This document shows positions 1 to 5,168 of a DNA stretch of 8,047 nt, one piece after another. The notes under the pieces are model-generated. The model was given only the letters and a program-made list of their open reading frames with translations. It had not been told where the DNA came from and ran no database searches. Position numbers and translations under genes: made by a program. The stretch covers positions 1 through 8,047 of the forward strand of contig JAUHVS010000244.1 in the NCBI GenBank assembly GCA_030424955.1. Direction: 5' to 3'. Origin of the DNA: a bacterium (GTDB lineage Bacteria; Myxococcota_A; Bradymonadia; UBA7976; UBA1532). Positions within the stretch are counted from its first letter, which is position 1. Each line of letters begins with the position of its first letter.

Positions 1-68
1 CCTGCGGCATGGGCATGTACTGCAGCTCTTCGCCGGAGTCATCCTGCTGCGAGCCGGGGCCGTAGCCC
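1..68. other. Left edge, no assigned gene; possible lost 5' end of the COG3014-type gene
   Basis: These bases precede the first usable start codon. In the frame of the following gene they read a short cysteine-rich stretch that ends in TAG at 63-65. The other two plus frames are open but show no recognisable homology. Because the following protein begins almost at a conserved family motif, this stretch would be expected to encode part of its N-terminus. An in-frame nonsense mutation, a frameshift or an assembly error near here is possible. I see no promoter or strong ribosome binding site. Confidence 0.35.
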
Positions 69-1283
69 ATGGGGGTCGTGGACGCCCAGTCCGTGCCCAA
101 GAGCAAAGAGGCCGACATCCCCCTGCTGCTCTTGGAGCGAGGCACGATCCTGCAGGCGCTGCAGCGCTACGACCTGTCGGCCCGAGACTTCGAGATCGCC
201 GACAAGCGCCTGATCGTGCTCGATCTCACCTCCGACAGCGCCGGCGAGATCGCGAAGTACCTCTTCAGCGACGACGCCACGGTCTACAAGGCGCCGCCGC
301 ACGAGAAGCTGCTCCTCAATACGCTGAACCTGATCAACTACCTGGCCCGTGGAGACGCCTCGGGCGCAAAGGTCGAGGCGCGGCGGATCGTGATCAGCCG
401 CAAGTACCTCGAGGGCGTCACCGACGAGAAGCGGCTGAGCATGATGGCCCTGGCCAGCTACCTCGCCGGGTTCGCCTTCGAGGCAGCGGGCGAGCCCAAC
501 GCCGCCATTCGCCACTACGGCGACGCCCTGGACGCCGGCGGCATCGCCACCCTGGAGCCCACGGTCAGGCGCCTTGCGGCCCGCACAGGCGCCAGCGATC
601 CGCGGCTCAAGGCGTGGACCGAGGGCCCGCTGCCTGAGGTCAACCCCGACGACGGGGAAGTGCTGGTGGTGTTCCAGACCGGTATGGCCCCACACCGCAA
701 GGCCGAGCGGCTGCCCATCGGGGCCGCCATCGTCGCGGCGAGCGATCCGGGCCCCGGGGCGCGCCTGAGCCGCCAAGAGCAGCGCCGCGCCCAGGCCTTT
801 GCGGCCAAGGGCGTGCTCAAGTGGGTCAACTACCCGACGCTTCGTGCGGTGCGGCTGCGCGATGGGCCCATGCGCGTGACCGTCGATGGGGTCGCCATCG
901 ACGGCGGCTCAGGCCTGAACATCGAGCAAGCCGTGGTGCAGGAGTTCAAGCGCCACGAGGGCTCGCTCATCGCAGGCTCGCTGACCCGCCTCCTCACCCG
1001 CGCGGTGGCCGGCGAGCTGAGCCAGGCAGCGGTGAAGAGCGCGAGCAAGAACGGGCTGGCTGGCTTGCTCGTCGGCCTCGCCGTCGAGGGGGCGATGACC
1101 GCCGCCGACACCCCGGACACCCGGGGCTGGGTCACGCTGCCGTCGCAGATCCGGGTGGCGCGCGCGCGGCTGCCCGCTGGACAGCACACCGTGACCATCG
1201 AGCACCTCGGCCGGCTTCACCGGGCGGACATCGATCTGGCCCCCGGTGGCTGGGCGGTCCTGAACTTCTCGGGCTGGCGCTGA
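69..1283 (+). CDS. COG3014-type TPR-like protein, probably missing its N-terminal lipoprotein leader
   Basis: The 404-residue product resembles the COG3014 family of uncharacterised, usually lipid-anchored envelope proteins; the molecular role is unknown. Residues about 18-155 look like helical TPR-type repeats. They include LLLLERGTILQAL (19-31), a Tyr/Asp-Ser-Ala segment (34-39), the conserved-looking SDDATVY (67-73) and a helix ending in VEARR (102-106). Residues about 197-404 form a beta-rich C-terminal domain, with VLVVFQTGM (198-206), a glycine-rich AGLLVGLAVEGAM segment (331-343) that could associate with membrane, and a closing strand with GQHTVTIEHLGR. ATG at 69 is the first start after an in-frame TAG (63-65), and no strong Shine-Dalgarno precedes it. 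Family members, as I recall them, carry a signal peptide, a lipobox cysteine and several tens of residues before the LERG motif; none is present here. The gene is therefore truncated, frameshifted or mis-assembled at its 5' end. It lies 53 bases before a beta-barrel gene, perhaps in one transcript. The family call is from memory of sequence patterns. Confidence 0.7.
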   Translation: MGVVDAQSVPKSKEADIPLLLLERGTILQALQRYDLSARDFEIADKRLIVLDLTSDSAGEIAKYLFSDDATVYKAPPHEKLLLNTLNLINYLARGDASGAKVEARRIVISRKYLEGVTDEKRLSMMALASYLAGFAFEAAGEPNAAIRHYGDALDAGGIATLEPTVRRLAARTGASDPRLKAWTEGPLPEVNPDDGEVLVVFQTGMAPHRKAERLPIGAAIVAASDPGPGARLSRQEQRRAQAFAAKGVLKWVNYPTLRAVRLRDGPMRVTVDGVAIDGGSGLNIEQAVVQEFKRHEGSLIAGSLTRLLTRAVAGELSQAAVKSASKNGLAGLLVGLAVEGAMTAADTPDTRGWVTLPSQIRVARARLPAGQHTVTIEHLGRLHRADIDLAPGGWAVLNFSGWR

Positions 1284-1336
1284 CGCCACCGCCCACCACA
1301 GACCCAACGTGCGGCGCGTGCCGCGGGAGGCAGAGC

Positions 1337-1924
1337 ATGAAGACCCTCAGTCGACACAAGGCCATGAGCGCCAGCCTGATCGCCGTGATGCTGGTGGGCT
1401 TCGCCGCCCCCGCCTGGGCCCTGGACGCCTACCGCGATCGCCGGGGGCTCTTCTATGGCCTCGGCCTTGGCGGCGGCAACGTCACCAGCGAGACCAAGAC
1501 CGGTGAGGGCGACGGCACCCTCGGCTTCAACATCCGCGGCCGGATCGGTGGCGGGGTGAGCCAGATGCTGACGCTCGACGCTGAGCTGGGCATGAACCTG
1601 CACAGCGAGGACTTCGGCAACGACGTCACCGTCAGCCGCCAGCTCTACACCATGTACATCGGCGGCAACCTCTTCCCCATCGAGAACCTCGGGCTGTATG
1701 TGCGCGGCATGGGCGGCATGGTGGTGGCGTCGGCCACCATCGACACGCCCGTCGGCAGCGACTCCGCCTCCGAGACCGGCCTCGGCCTGGGCGTGGGCGC
1801 GGGCTTCGAGTTCTTCGCCAACGCCGACCTGGCCATCGGTGCGGGCGCCGACATGCAGTGGATCAGCATCGAAGACACCGACCTGACGATGATCAGCCTC
1901 GGGATCAACGCCACCTGGTACTGA
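1337..1924 (+). CDS. Small secreted outer-membrane beta-barrel protein
   Basis: The product is 195 residues. The start at ATG 1337 is supported by GGGAGG at 1325-1330, six bases upstream. Residues 1-28 form a signal peptide: basic Lys/Arg/His at 2-8, a hydrophobic core SLIAVMLVGF at 13-22, and an AWA cleavage site before Leu29. The mature part has alternating polar/hydrophobic glycine-rich strands typical of an eight-stranded OmpA/OmpW-like barrel: FYGLGLGGG (39-47), GFNIRGRIGGGV (63-74), LTLDAELGMNL (78-88), LYTMYIGGNLF (103-113), LGLYVRGMGGMVVA (118-131), TGLGLGVGAGFEFF (147-160), DLAIGAGADMQW (164-175) and LTMISLGINATWY (183-195). The chain ends in an aromatic residue, as outer-membrane proteins recognised by the BAM machinery do. 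No specific ligand or enzyme motif is visible, so function is unassigned. It may share a transcript with the preceding COG3014-type gene. An in-frame open extension reaches back to 821 but only shadows that gene. Confidence 0.8.
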   Translation: MKTLSRHKAMSASLIAVMLVGFAAPAWALDAYRDRRGLFYGLGLGGGNVTSETKTGEGDGTLGFNIRGRIGGGVSQMLTLDAELGMNLHSEDFGNDVTVSRQLYTMYIGGNLFPIENLGLYVRGMGGMVVASATIDTPVGSDSASETGLGLGVGAGFEFFANADLAIGAGADMQWISIEDTDLTMISLGINATWY

Positions 1925-1930
1925 GCCCTC

Positions 1931-1958
1931 CGGCGCGACACCGCAGCGTCAGGCGCCG
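1931..1958 (+). terminator. Hairpin after the beta-barrel gene, possible terminator
   Basis: CGGCGCGAC (1931-1939) can pair with GTC (1948-1950) and GCGCCG (1953-1958), giving nine base pairs with a two-base bulge and an eight-base loop. It begins six bases after the stop codon. No T-run follows, so intrinsic termination is uncertain. An alternative fold, CAGGC/GCCTG at 1950-1962, overlaps it. Confidence 0.35.
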
Positions 1959-1988
1959 CCTGTCTCCGCGTTCTCCGACGCGTGCCCG

Positions 1989-2018
1989 TTGCCTCCCCCA
2001 CCGACCCTGCTCTAGAGT
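1989..2018 (+). promoter_or_regulatory. Putative sigma-70-type promoter for prfB
   Basis: TTGCCT at 1989-1994 and TAGAGT at 2013-2018 are separated by 18 bases, each matching the housekeeping consensus at four of six positions. They lie 35 bases upstream of the prfB start codon, in a gap where a new promoter is expected. This is a by-eye assignment only. Confidence 0.35.
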
Positions 2019-2052
2019 GCGCGCCCCGCGATCCGCATTCAGGAGCCTCGCC

Positions 2053-3178
2053 ATGAGCGCCAGCCGCGCCGAGATTCAAGCCCGCCTGTCCGAGCAACGA
2101 GCACGCCTGCTCGAGCTCGGGAGGTATCTTTGACGAGCCCAGCAAGCTCGAACGACTCGCAGAGCTCGATCACCTGAGCGCCGATCCCAGCTTCTGGGAC
2201 GACGCCAGCAAGGCCCAGGGCCTGCTGCAAGAGCGCGGCAAGATCAAGGACGCCGTCGATCGGCTGGCCTCGATCCGCAGCCAGTTCGAAGACGTCGAGG
2301 TGCTGTTGGAGTTCGCTGAGGAGGATCCGGACAGCCTCGAAGAGGCCGAGGCCAACCTGGAGCGGACCCACACGAACCTGAGCACGATGGAGTTCCAGCG
2401 CATGCTGGGCGGCCGCCACGACAAGGCCAACTGCTTCGTCAACATCAACGCCGGCGCCGGCGGCACGGAGAGCCAGGACTGGGCCTCGATGCTGCTGCGC
2501 ATGCTCTCGCGGTTCGCGGAGCGGCGTGGCTTCAAGGTCGAGCTCACGAACCTGCAGGCGGGCGAGGAGGCAGGCATCAAGAGCGCCACCATCCGCGTCG
2601 AGGGCGACTACGGCTTTGGCTACATGAAGGCCGAGAACGGGGTGCACCGCCTCGTGCGCATCTCGCCCTTCGACAGCCAGAAGCGTCGTCACACGAGCTT
2701 CTCGAGCGTCAGCGTGCTCCCCGAGCTGGACGACGACATCGACATCGATCTCAACGAAGGCGACGTGGACATGCAGACCTTCCGGGCCAGCGGCGCCGGC
2801 GGGCAGCACGTCAACAAGACCAACTCAGCCGTGCGTCTGATCCACCGCCCCACCGGGGTCGTGGTGGAGTGTCAGGCAGAGCGCAGCCAACACAAGAACC
2901 GGGCCACGGCGCTCAAGCTGCTGAAGTCCCGGCTGTACGAGATCGAGCTGGCCAAGCGCACCGAAGAGCGGGACGCCCTGTATGCGGGCAAGGCCAAGAT
3001 CGACTTTGGCAGCCAGATCCGCAGCTATGTGCTCCAGCCCTACCAGATGGTCAAGGACACGCGGACGGGTCACGAGACGAGCAACACCCAGGGTGTGCTC
3101 GACGGTGACTTGGATGGCTTCGTTGAGGCCTACCTGCTGATGAGCGCGGGCGCAGAAGACCCCGCTCTCATCGGGTAG
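2053..3178 (+). CDS. prfB: Peptide chain release factor 2, made by programmed +1 frameshift
   Basis: RF2 recognises UGA and UAA stop codons in the ribosomal A site and triggers peptide release. The gene starts at ATG 2053, with AGGAG at 2041-2045 seven bases upstream. A 26-codon first frame ends at TGA 2131-2133. Skipping T2131 continues at GAC 2132 for 348 more codons, giving 374 residues against 365 in E. coli. Visible landmarks are the N-terminal helical domain (about 1-115), NINAGAGGTESQDWA (130-144) opening the core, the tripeptide anticodon Ser-Pro-Phe at 204-206, and the catalytic GGQ at 249-251 within ASGAGGQHVNKT. SPF rather than PxT marks RF2 and not RF1. Ala245 sits where E. coli K-12 has the activity-lowering Thr246. 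Reading frame 2 alone would give a false 292-residue protein from ATG 2300 that lacks the N-terminal domain. The gene stands alone, with intergenic gaps on both sides. Confidence 0.96.
2119..2134 (+). promoter_or_regulatory. prfB programmed +1 frameshift site (RF2 autoregulation)
   Basis: GGGAGG (2119-2124) acts as an internal Shine-Dalgarno-like element, followed by TAT CTT TGA C. The three-base spacing to CTT and the slippery CTT-T plus UGA-C context match the classical E. coli site. When RF2 is scarce the ribosome pauses at the weakly terminating UGAC, tRNA-Leu slips from CUU to UUU, and full-length RF2 is made. When RF2 is abundant a 26-residue peptide is released. The pattern is seen directly; the mechanism is established for prfB. 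Confidence 0.95.
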
Positions 3179-3213
3179 CGCCCCCTGACCCCACCGCGCC
3201 GCCGCCGCCGCTA

Positions 3214-3232
3214 GCCCCCACCTCGCGGGGGC
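3214..3232 (+). terminator. Weak hairpin downstream of prfB, possible terminator
   Basis: GCCCCC (3214-3219) pairs perfectly with GGGGGC (3227-3232) across a seven-base loop. It lies 36 bases after the prfB stop. The following bases contain only scattered T residues (ATTCCCGGTTT), so it is an imperfect intrinsic terminator. Confidence 0.4.
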
Positions 3233-3240
3233 ATTCCCGG

Positions 3241-3261
3241 TTTCCCACAGGGTTGTCCACA
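3241..3261 (+). promoter_or_regulatory. Two plus-strand DnaA-box-like motifs
   Basis: TTTCCCACA (3241-3249) differs from the DnaA consensus TTATCCACA at two positions, and TTGTCCACA (3253-3261) at one. Their starts are 12 bases apart, near one helical turn, so bound proteins would sit on about the same face of the DNA. They mirror the minus-strand pair at 3446-3465. Confidence 0.5.
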
Positions 3262-3357
3262 GCCCCCCTCCTGGGCGGTCGCCCGGCGTGCGTTCGTCGG
3301 CTGGCTGTGACCCGGTCGCCCTCTGAAAGACAGCGGCCCGTCTGTCACGCAACCTGC

Positions 3358-3375
3358 TGATATCATTCATTTCAA
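3358..3375. other. AT-rich island, possible unwinding element
   Basis: Fourteen of 18 bases are A or T, in strong contrast to the surrounding GC-rich sequence. It contains the perfect palindrome TGATATCA (3358-3365). It lies between the left and right DnaA-box pairs. It is shorter than typical origin unwinding elements, so it could equally be an unremarkable AT-rich patch. Confidence 0.35.
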
Positions 3376-3445
3376 GCCCCTAAATCGGTCCGAGGTGCAC
3401 TTTCCGCACGGTGAGGGCGCGCGACCGCCTCTCCGGGGGAGCGCC

Positions 3446-3465
3446 TGTGGACAACCTGTGGATAA
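3446..3465 (-). promoter_or_regulatory. Two minus-strand DnaA boxes, one perfect
   Basis: Read on the minus strand, 3457-3465 is TTATCCACA, an exact match to the DnaA-box consensus, and 3446-3454 is TTGTCCACA, one mismatch. The starts are 11 bases apart, one helical turn. This tandem is the best DnaA-binding candidate in the window. It lies 65 to 90 bases upstream of the proposed lysS promoter, so DnaA could also act as a transcriptional regulator here. Confidence 0.6.
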
Positions 3466-3529
3466 CCCACCCCAAACCTGTGAAACGGGGGCCTAACCCC
3501 CCGACCTGTGGTCGCCTTCACGGCCGGGG

Positions 3530-3558
3530 TTGATCTCGGTAGGGGGGGCGGCTACCTT
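3530..3558 (+). promoter_or_regulatory. Putative promoter of the lysS-lolC-lolD-bamA operon
   Basis: TTGATC (3530-3535) and TACCTT (3553-3558) are separated by 17 bases, a sigma-70-like arrangement with a weak -10 element. Transcription from about 3565 would give a leader of roughly 45 bases. Its placement inside the frame upstream of ATG 3610 argues against the earlier GTG start at 3508. Confidence 0.4.
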
Positions 3559-3609
3559 GCCGCACCCTCGGCCGGCCTGACGGCTGCCCAAGCGCCCCGG
3601 GAGACCCCC

Positions 3610-5163
3610 ATGGAAGAGACCATCATCGCGCAGCGCCGACAGAAGGTCGCAGACCTCCGCGAGCGCGGGGATCACCCCCACGCGAACGACTTCCGCGTGA
3701 CGCACCTCGCCGCCGATCTGCACGACACCTACGCGGACGCCGAGCGGTGGACCTCCGAGGTGCTCGAGGCCGACGCCATCGAGGTCAGCCTCGCCGGGCG
3801 CGTGAAGGCCGTGCGCAAGTTTGGCGGCATGGTGTTCCTGGGCCTGGTCGACGGATCTGATGTCTGTCGCCCCGGAGATCAGACCGCCATCGGCCGGCGA
3901 GACATCCAGGCGGCCCTGTTCAAGAAGGTGCTCCGCGACGGGCACCCCGACAGCTGGGCCCGGCTGGAGCTGGTGGATCTGGGCGACATCGTCGGCGTGC
4001 GCGGCACGGTCATGCGCACCCGCCGCGGCGAGCTGTCGATCCAGGTCAGCGAGCTGCGCATCCTCACCAAGACCCTGCGCCCGCTGCCCGACAAGTGGCA
4101 TGGCCTCACCGACGTGGCCGCGCGCTACCGGCAGCGCTACGTCGACCTGATCATGAACGACGAGGTGCGCCGCGCCTTCCGGACCCGCAGCCGAGTGGTG
4201 AGCTACATCCGGCGGTTCTTCGAAGACCGGGGCTACCTCGAGGTCGAGACGCCCATGCTGCAGCCGATCTATGGCGGCGCGGCGGCGAAGCCCTTTGCCA
4301 CCCACCACAACGCCCTGGATCTGCCGCTCTTCATGCGCATCGCGCCCGAGCTCGCCCTCAAGCGGCTCGTGGTGGGCGGCTTCCACCGCGTCTTCGAGAT
4401 CAACCGCAACTTCCGCAACGAGGGCGTGTCTACGCGGCACAACCCGGAGTTCACGTCGCTGGAGTTCTACGAGGCCTTCGCCACGTACGATGATCTGATG
4501 GCCCTCACAGAGACCCTGCTCGCCGGGCTGGTGCAGGCCGTGCTGGCCGATCGCGGCGACGCAGCCGACGCGCCGATCATCGAGTACCAGGGTGTGGCCC
4601 TCGACTTCAGCCCCCCGTTCCGCCGCCTGCCGGTGCTCGAGGGCCTCGTGACCTACGCCGGGCTCGCCCCCGAGCAGGTACACGATCGCGCCGCGCTCGA
4701 GGCCGCCGCGGCGCGGGTGGGCGCGAAGGTGAAGCCCGACCTGCCGCTGGGCTACCTGCAGATGGCCGTGTTCGAGGAGGCCTGTGAGCCTCACCTGATC
4801 CAGCCGACCTTCGTGACCGACTTCCCCCTGGACGTCTCGCCCCTCTCTCGCAAGAAAGACAGCGATCCGCGCCTCGTGGACCGCTTCGAGATCTACGCGG
4901 CGGGCCGTGAGCTGGGCAACGCCTTCAGCGAGCTCAACGATCCCGATGATCAGCGGGGCCGCTTCGAGGCCCAGGTGAGCGCCCGCGCCGCCGGCGACGA
5001 CGAGGCCCACCCGATGGATGACGACTTCATCCGCGCGCTGGAGTTCGGCATGCCGCCGACCGCTGGTGAGGGCATCGGCATCGACCGCCTGGTCATGCTG
5101 CTGACGGACGCGCCCTCGATCCGCGACGTCATCCTCTTCCCCCTCCTCCGCCCGGAGGCCTGA
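3610..5163 (+). CDS. lysS: Lysyl-tRNA synthetase, class II, with a 13-residue insertion
   Basis: LysRS charges tRNA-Lys with lysine using ATP. The product is 517 residues, close to E. coli LysS (505). ATG 3610 is chosen because METs of the family begin with a similar Arg-Arg-Gln-Lys helix (9-12) and GGGAG lies at 3599-3603; a GTG at 3508 would add 34 unrelated residues. The anticodon-binding OB-fold spans about 58-155, including LAGRVKAVRKFGG (61-73) and ELSIQVSELRILTKTLRPLP (141-160). The class II core follows: motif 1 about 197-223 with YLEVETPML (209-217), motif 2 FRNEGVSTRHNPEFTSLE (268-285), and motif 3 GEGIGIDRLVMLL (487-499) with Arg493. HLIQPTF (395-401) and FSELNDPDDQ (439-448) are further LysRS hallmarks. 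Residues 85-97, in a loop between OB-fold strands, have no counterpart in E. coli or Bacillus LysRS and are encoded by palindromic DNA. The catalytic core looks intact. It heads a likely operon with the lol genes; the gap to the next start is 5 bases. Confidence 0.96.
   Translation: MEETIIAQRRQKVADLRERGDHPHANDFRVTHLAADLHDTYADAERWTSEVLEADAIEVSLAGRVKAVRKFGGMVFLGLVDGSDVCRPGDQTAIGRRDIQAALFKKVLRDGHPDSWARLELVDLGDIVGVRGTVMRTRRGELSIQVSELRILTKTLRPLPDKWHGLTDVAARYRQRYVDLIMNDEVRRAFRTRSRVVSYIRRFFEDRGYLEVETPMLQPIYGGAAAKPFATHHNALDLPLFMRIAPELALKRLVVGGFHRVFEINRNFRNEGVSTRHNPEFTSLEFYEAFATYDDLMALTETLLAGLVQAVLADRGDAADAPIIEYQGVALDFSPPFRRLPVLEGLVTYAGLAPEQVHDRAALEAAAARVGAKVKPDLPLGYLQMAVFEEACEPHLIQPTFVTDFPLDVSPLSRKKDSDPRLVDRFEIYAAGRELGNAFSELNDPDDQRGRFEAQVSARAAGDDEAHPMDDDFIRALEFGMPPTAGEGIGIDRLVMLLTDAPSIRDVILFPLLRPEA
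3859..3906. repeat. Palindromic in-frame insertion element within lysS
   Basis: GATGTCTGTCGCC (3859-3871) is an imperfect inverted repeat of GGCGAGACATC (3896-3906): seven base pairs, a two-base bulge, then four more. Inside, TCTGAT (3857-3862) and ATCAGA (3878-3883) also form an inverted repeat. The palindrome coincides with the 39 bases (3862-3900) that encode the 13 residues missing from other LysRS proteins as I recall them. Removing them restores a normal Asp-Gly-Ser-Asp-Asp-Ile-Gln-like strand junction. This resembles small palindromic elements that insert in frame within proteins, such as the Rickettsia palindromic elements, but no second copy is present in the window. Confidence 0.5.
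5145..5158 (+). promoter_or_regulatory. Short palindrome overlapping the ribosome binding site of the lolC-type gene
   Basis: CCTCC (5145-5149) can pair with GGAGG (5154-5158) across a four-base loop, at the end of lysS. GGAGG is the only good Shine-Dalgarno for the TTG start at 5169, ten bases downstream. When folded it would hide the site, and ribosomes finishing lysS would open it, suggesting translational coupling. This is inferred from pairing alone. Confidence 0.35.
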
Positions 5164-5168
5164 TCCGC

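Larger units (their letters stand above)
3179..3609. other. Long intergenic region between prfB and lysS, oriC-like layout
   Basis: These 431 bases hold no credible gene. From left to right I see a GCC repeat (3198-3209), a hairpin (3214-3232), two plus-strand DnaA-box-like motifs (3241-3261), an AT-rich island (3358-3375) in otherwise very GC-rich DNA, two minus-strand DnaA-box motifs (3446-3465) and a probable lysS promoter (3530-3558). Inward-facing box pairs around an unwinding-prone island are what an origin or a DnaA-regulated site could look like. Origin function is inference. Against it, no dnaA, dnaN, gidA or parA is visible in the window. Confidence 0.5.

Noticed and set aside
2..70. 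Minus-strand reading from ATG at 70-68 running off the left edge (23 codons, Gln/Pro/Met-rich)
   Set aside because: The composition looks protein-like and the third positions are GC-rich, but no Shine-Dalgarno precedes it and the segment is too short to judge. It would require a divergent gene starting inside a truncated one.
39..776. 245-codon open frame on the minus strand opposite the COG3014-type gene
   Set aside because: It has low-complexity composition, no motif and no ribosome binding site. The plus-strand frame has recognisable family motifs over the same bases.
821..1336. Upstream in-frame extension of the beta-barrel gene
   Set aside because: It overlaps the COG3014-type gene and is Arg/Pro/His-rich. 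ATG 1337 has a strong ribosome binding site and begins a clear signal peptide.
2300..3178. Independent 292-residue release-factor gene from ATG 2300
   Set aside because: Conserved RF2 sequence continues upstream in the same frame to the frameshift site at 2131, so this is an internal methionine.
3400..3408. CTTTCCGCA as a plus-strand DnaA box
   Set aside because: There are three mismatches, including one within the CCACA core, which is too weak to count.
3479..3487. TGTGAAACG as a third minus-strand DnaA box
   Set aside because: It differs from the consensus at four of nine positions; only the CACA end is shared.
3508..3609. GTG start of lysS 34 codons upstream
   Set aside because: The extra residues have no counterpart in LysRS, and the stretch contains the probable promoter. 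ATG 3610 has a ribosome binding site and matches the family N-terminus.
3493..5010. 505-codon open frame on the minus strand opposite lysS
   Set aside because: It lies wholly opposite a protein with all class II LysRS motifs. Its His/Val/Gly/Leu-rich composition is typical of the antisense frame of GC-rich genes, and no domain is recognisable.
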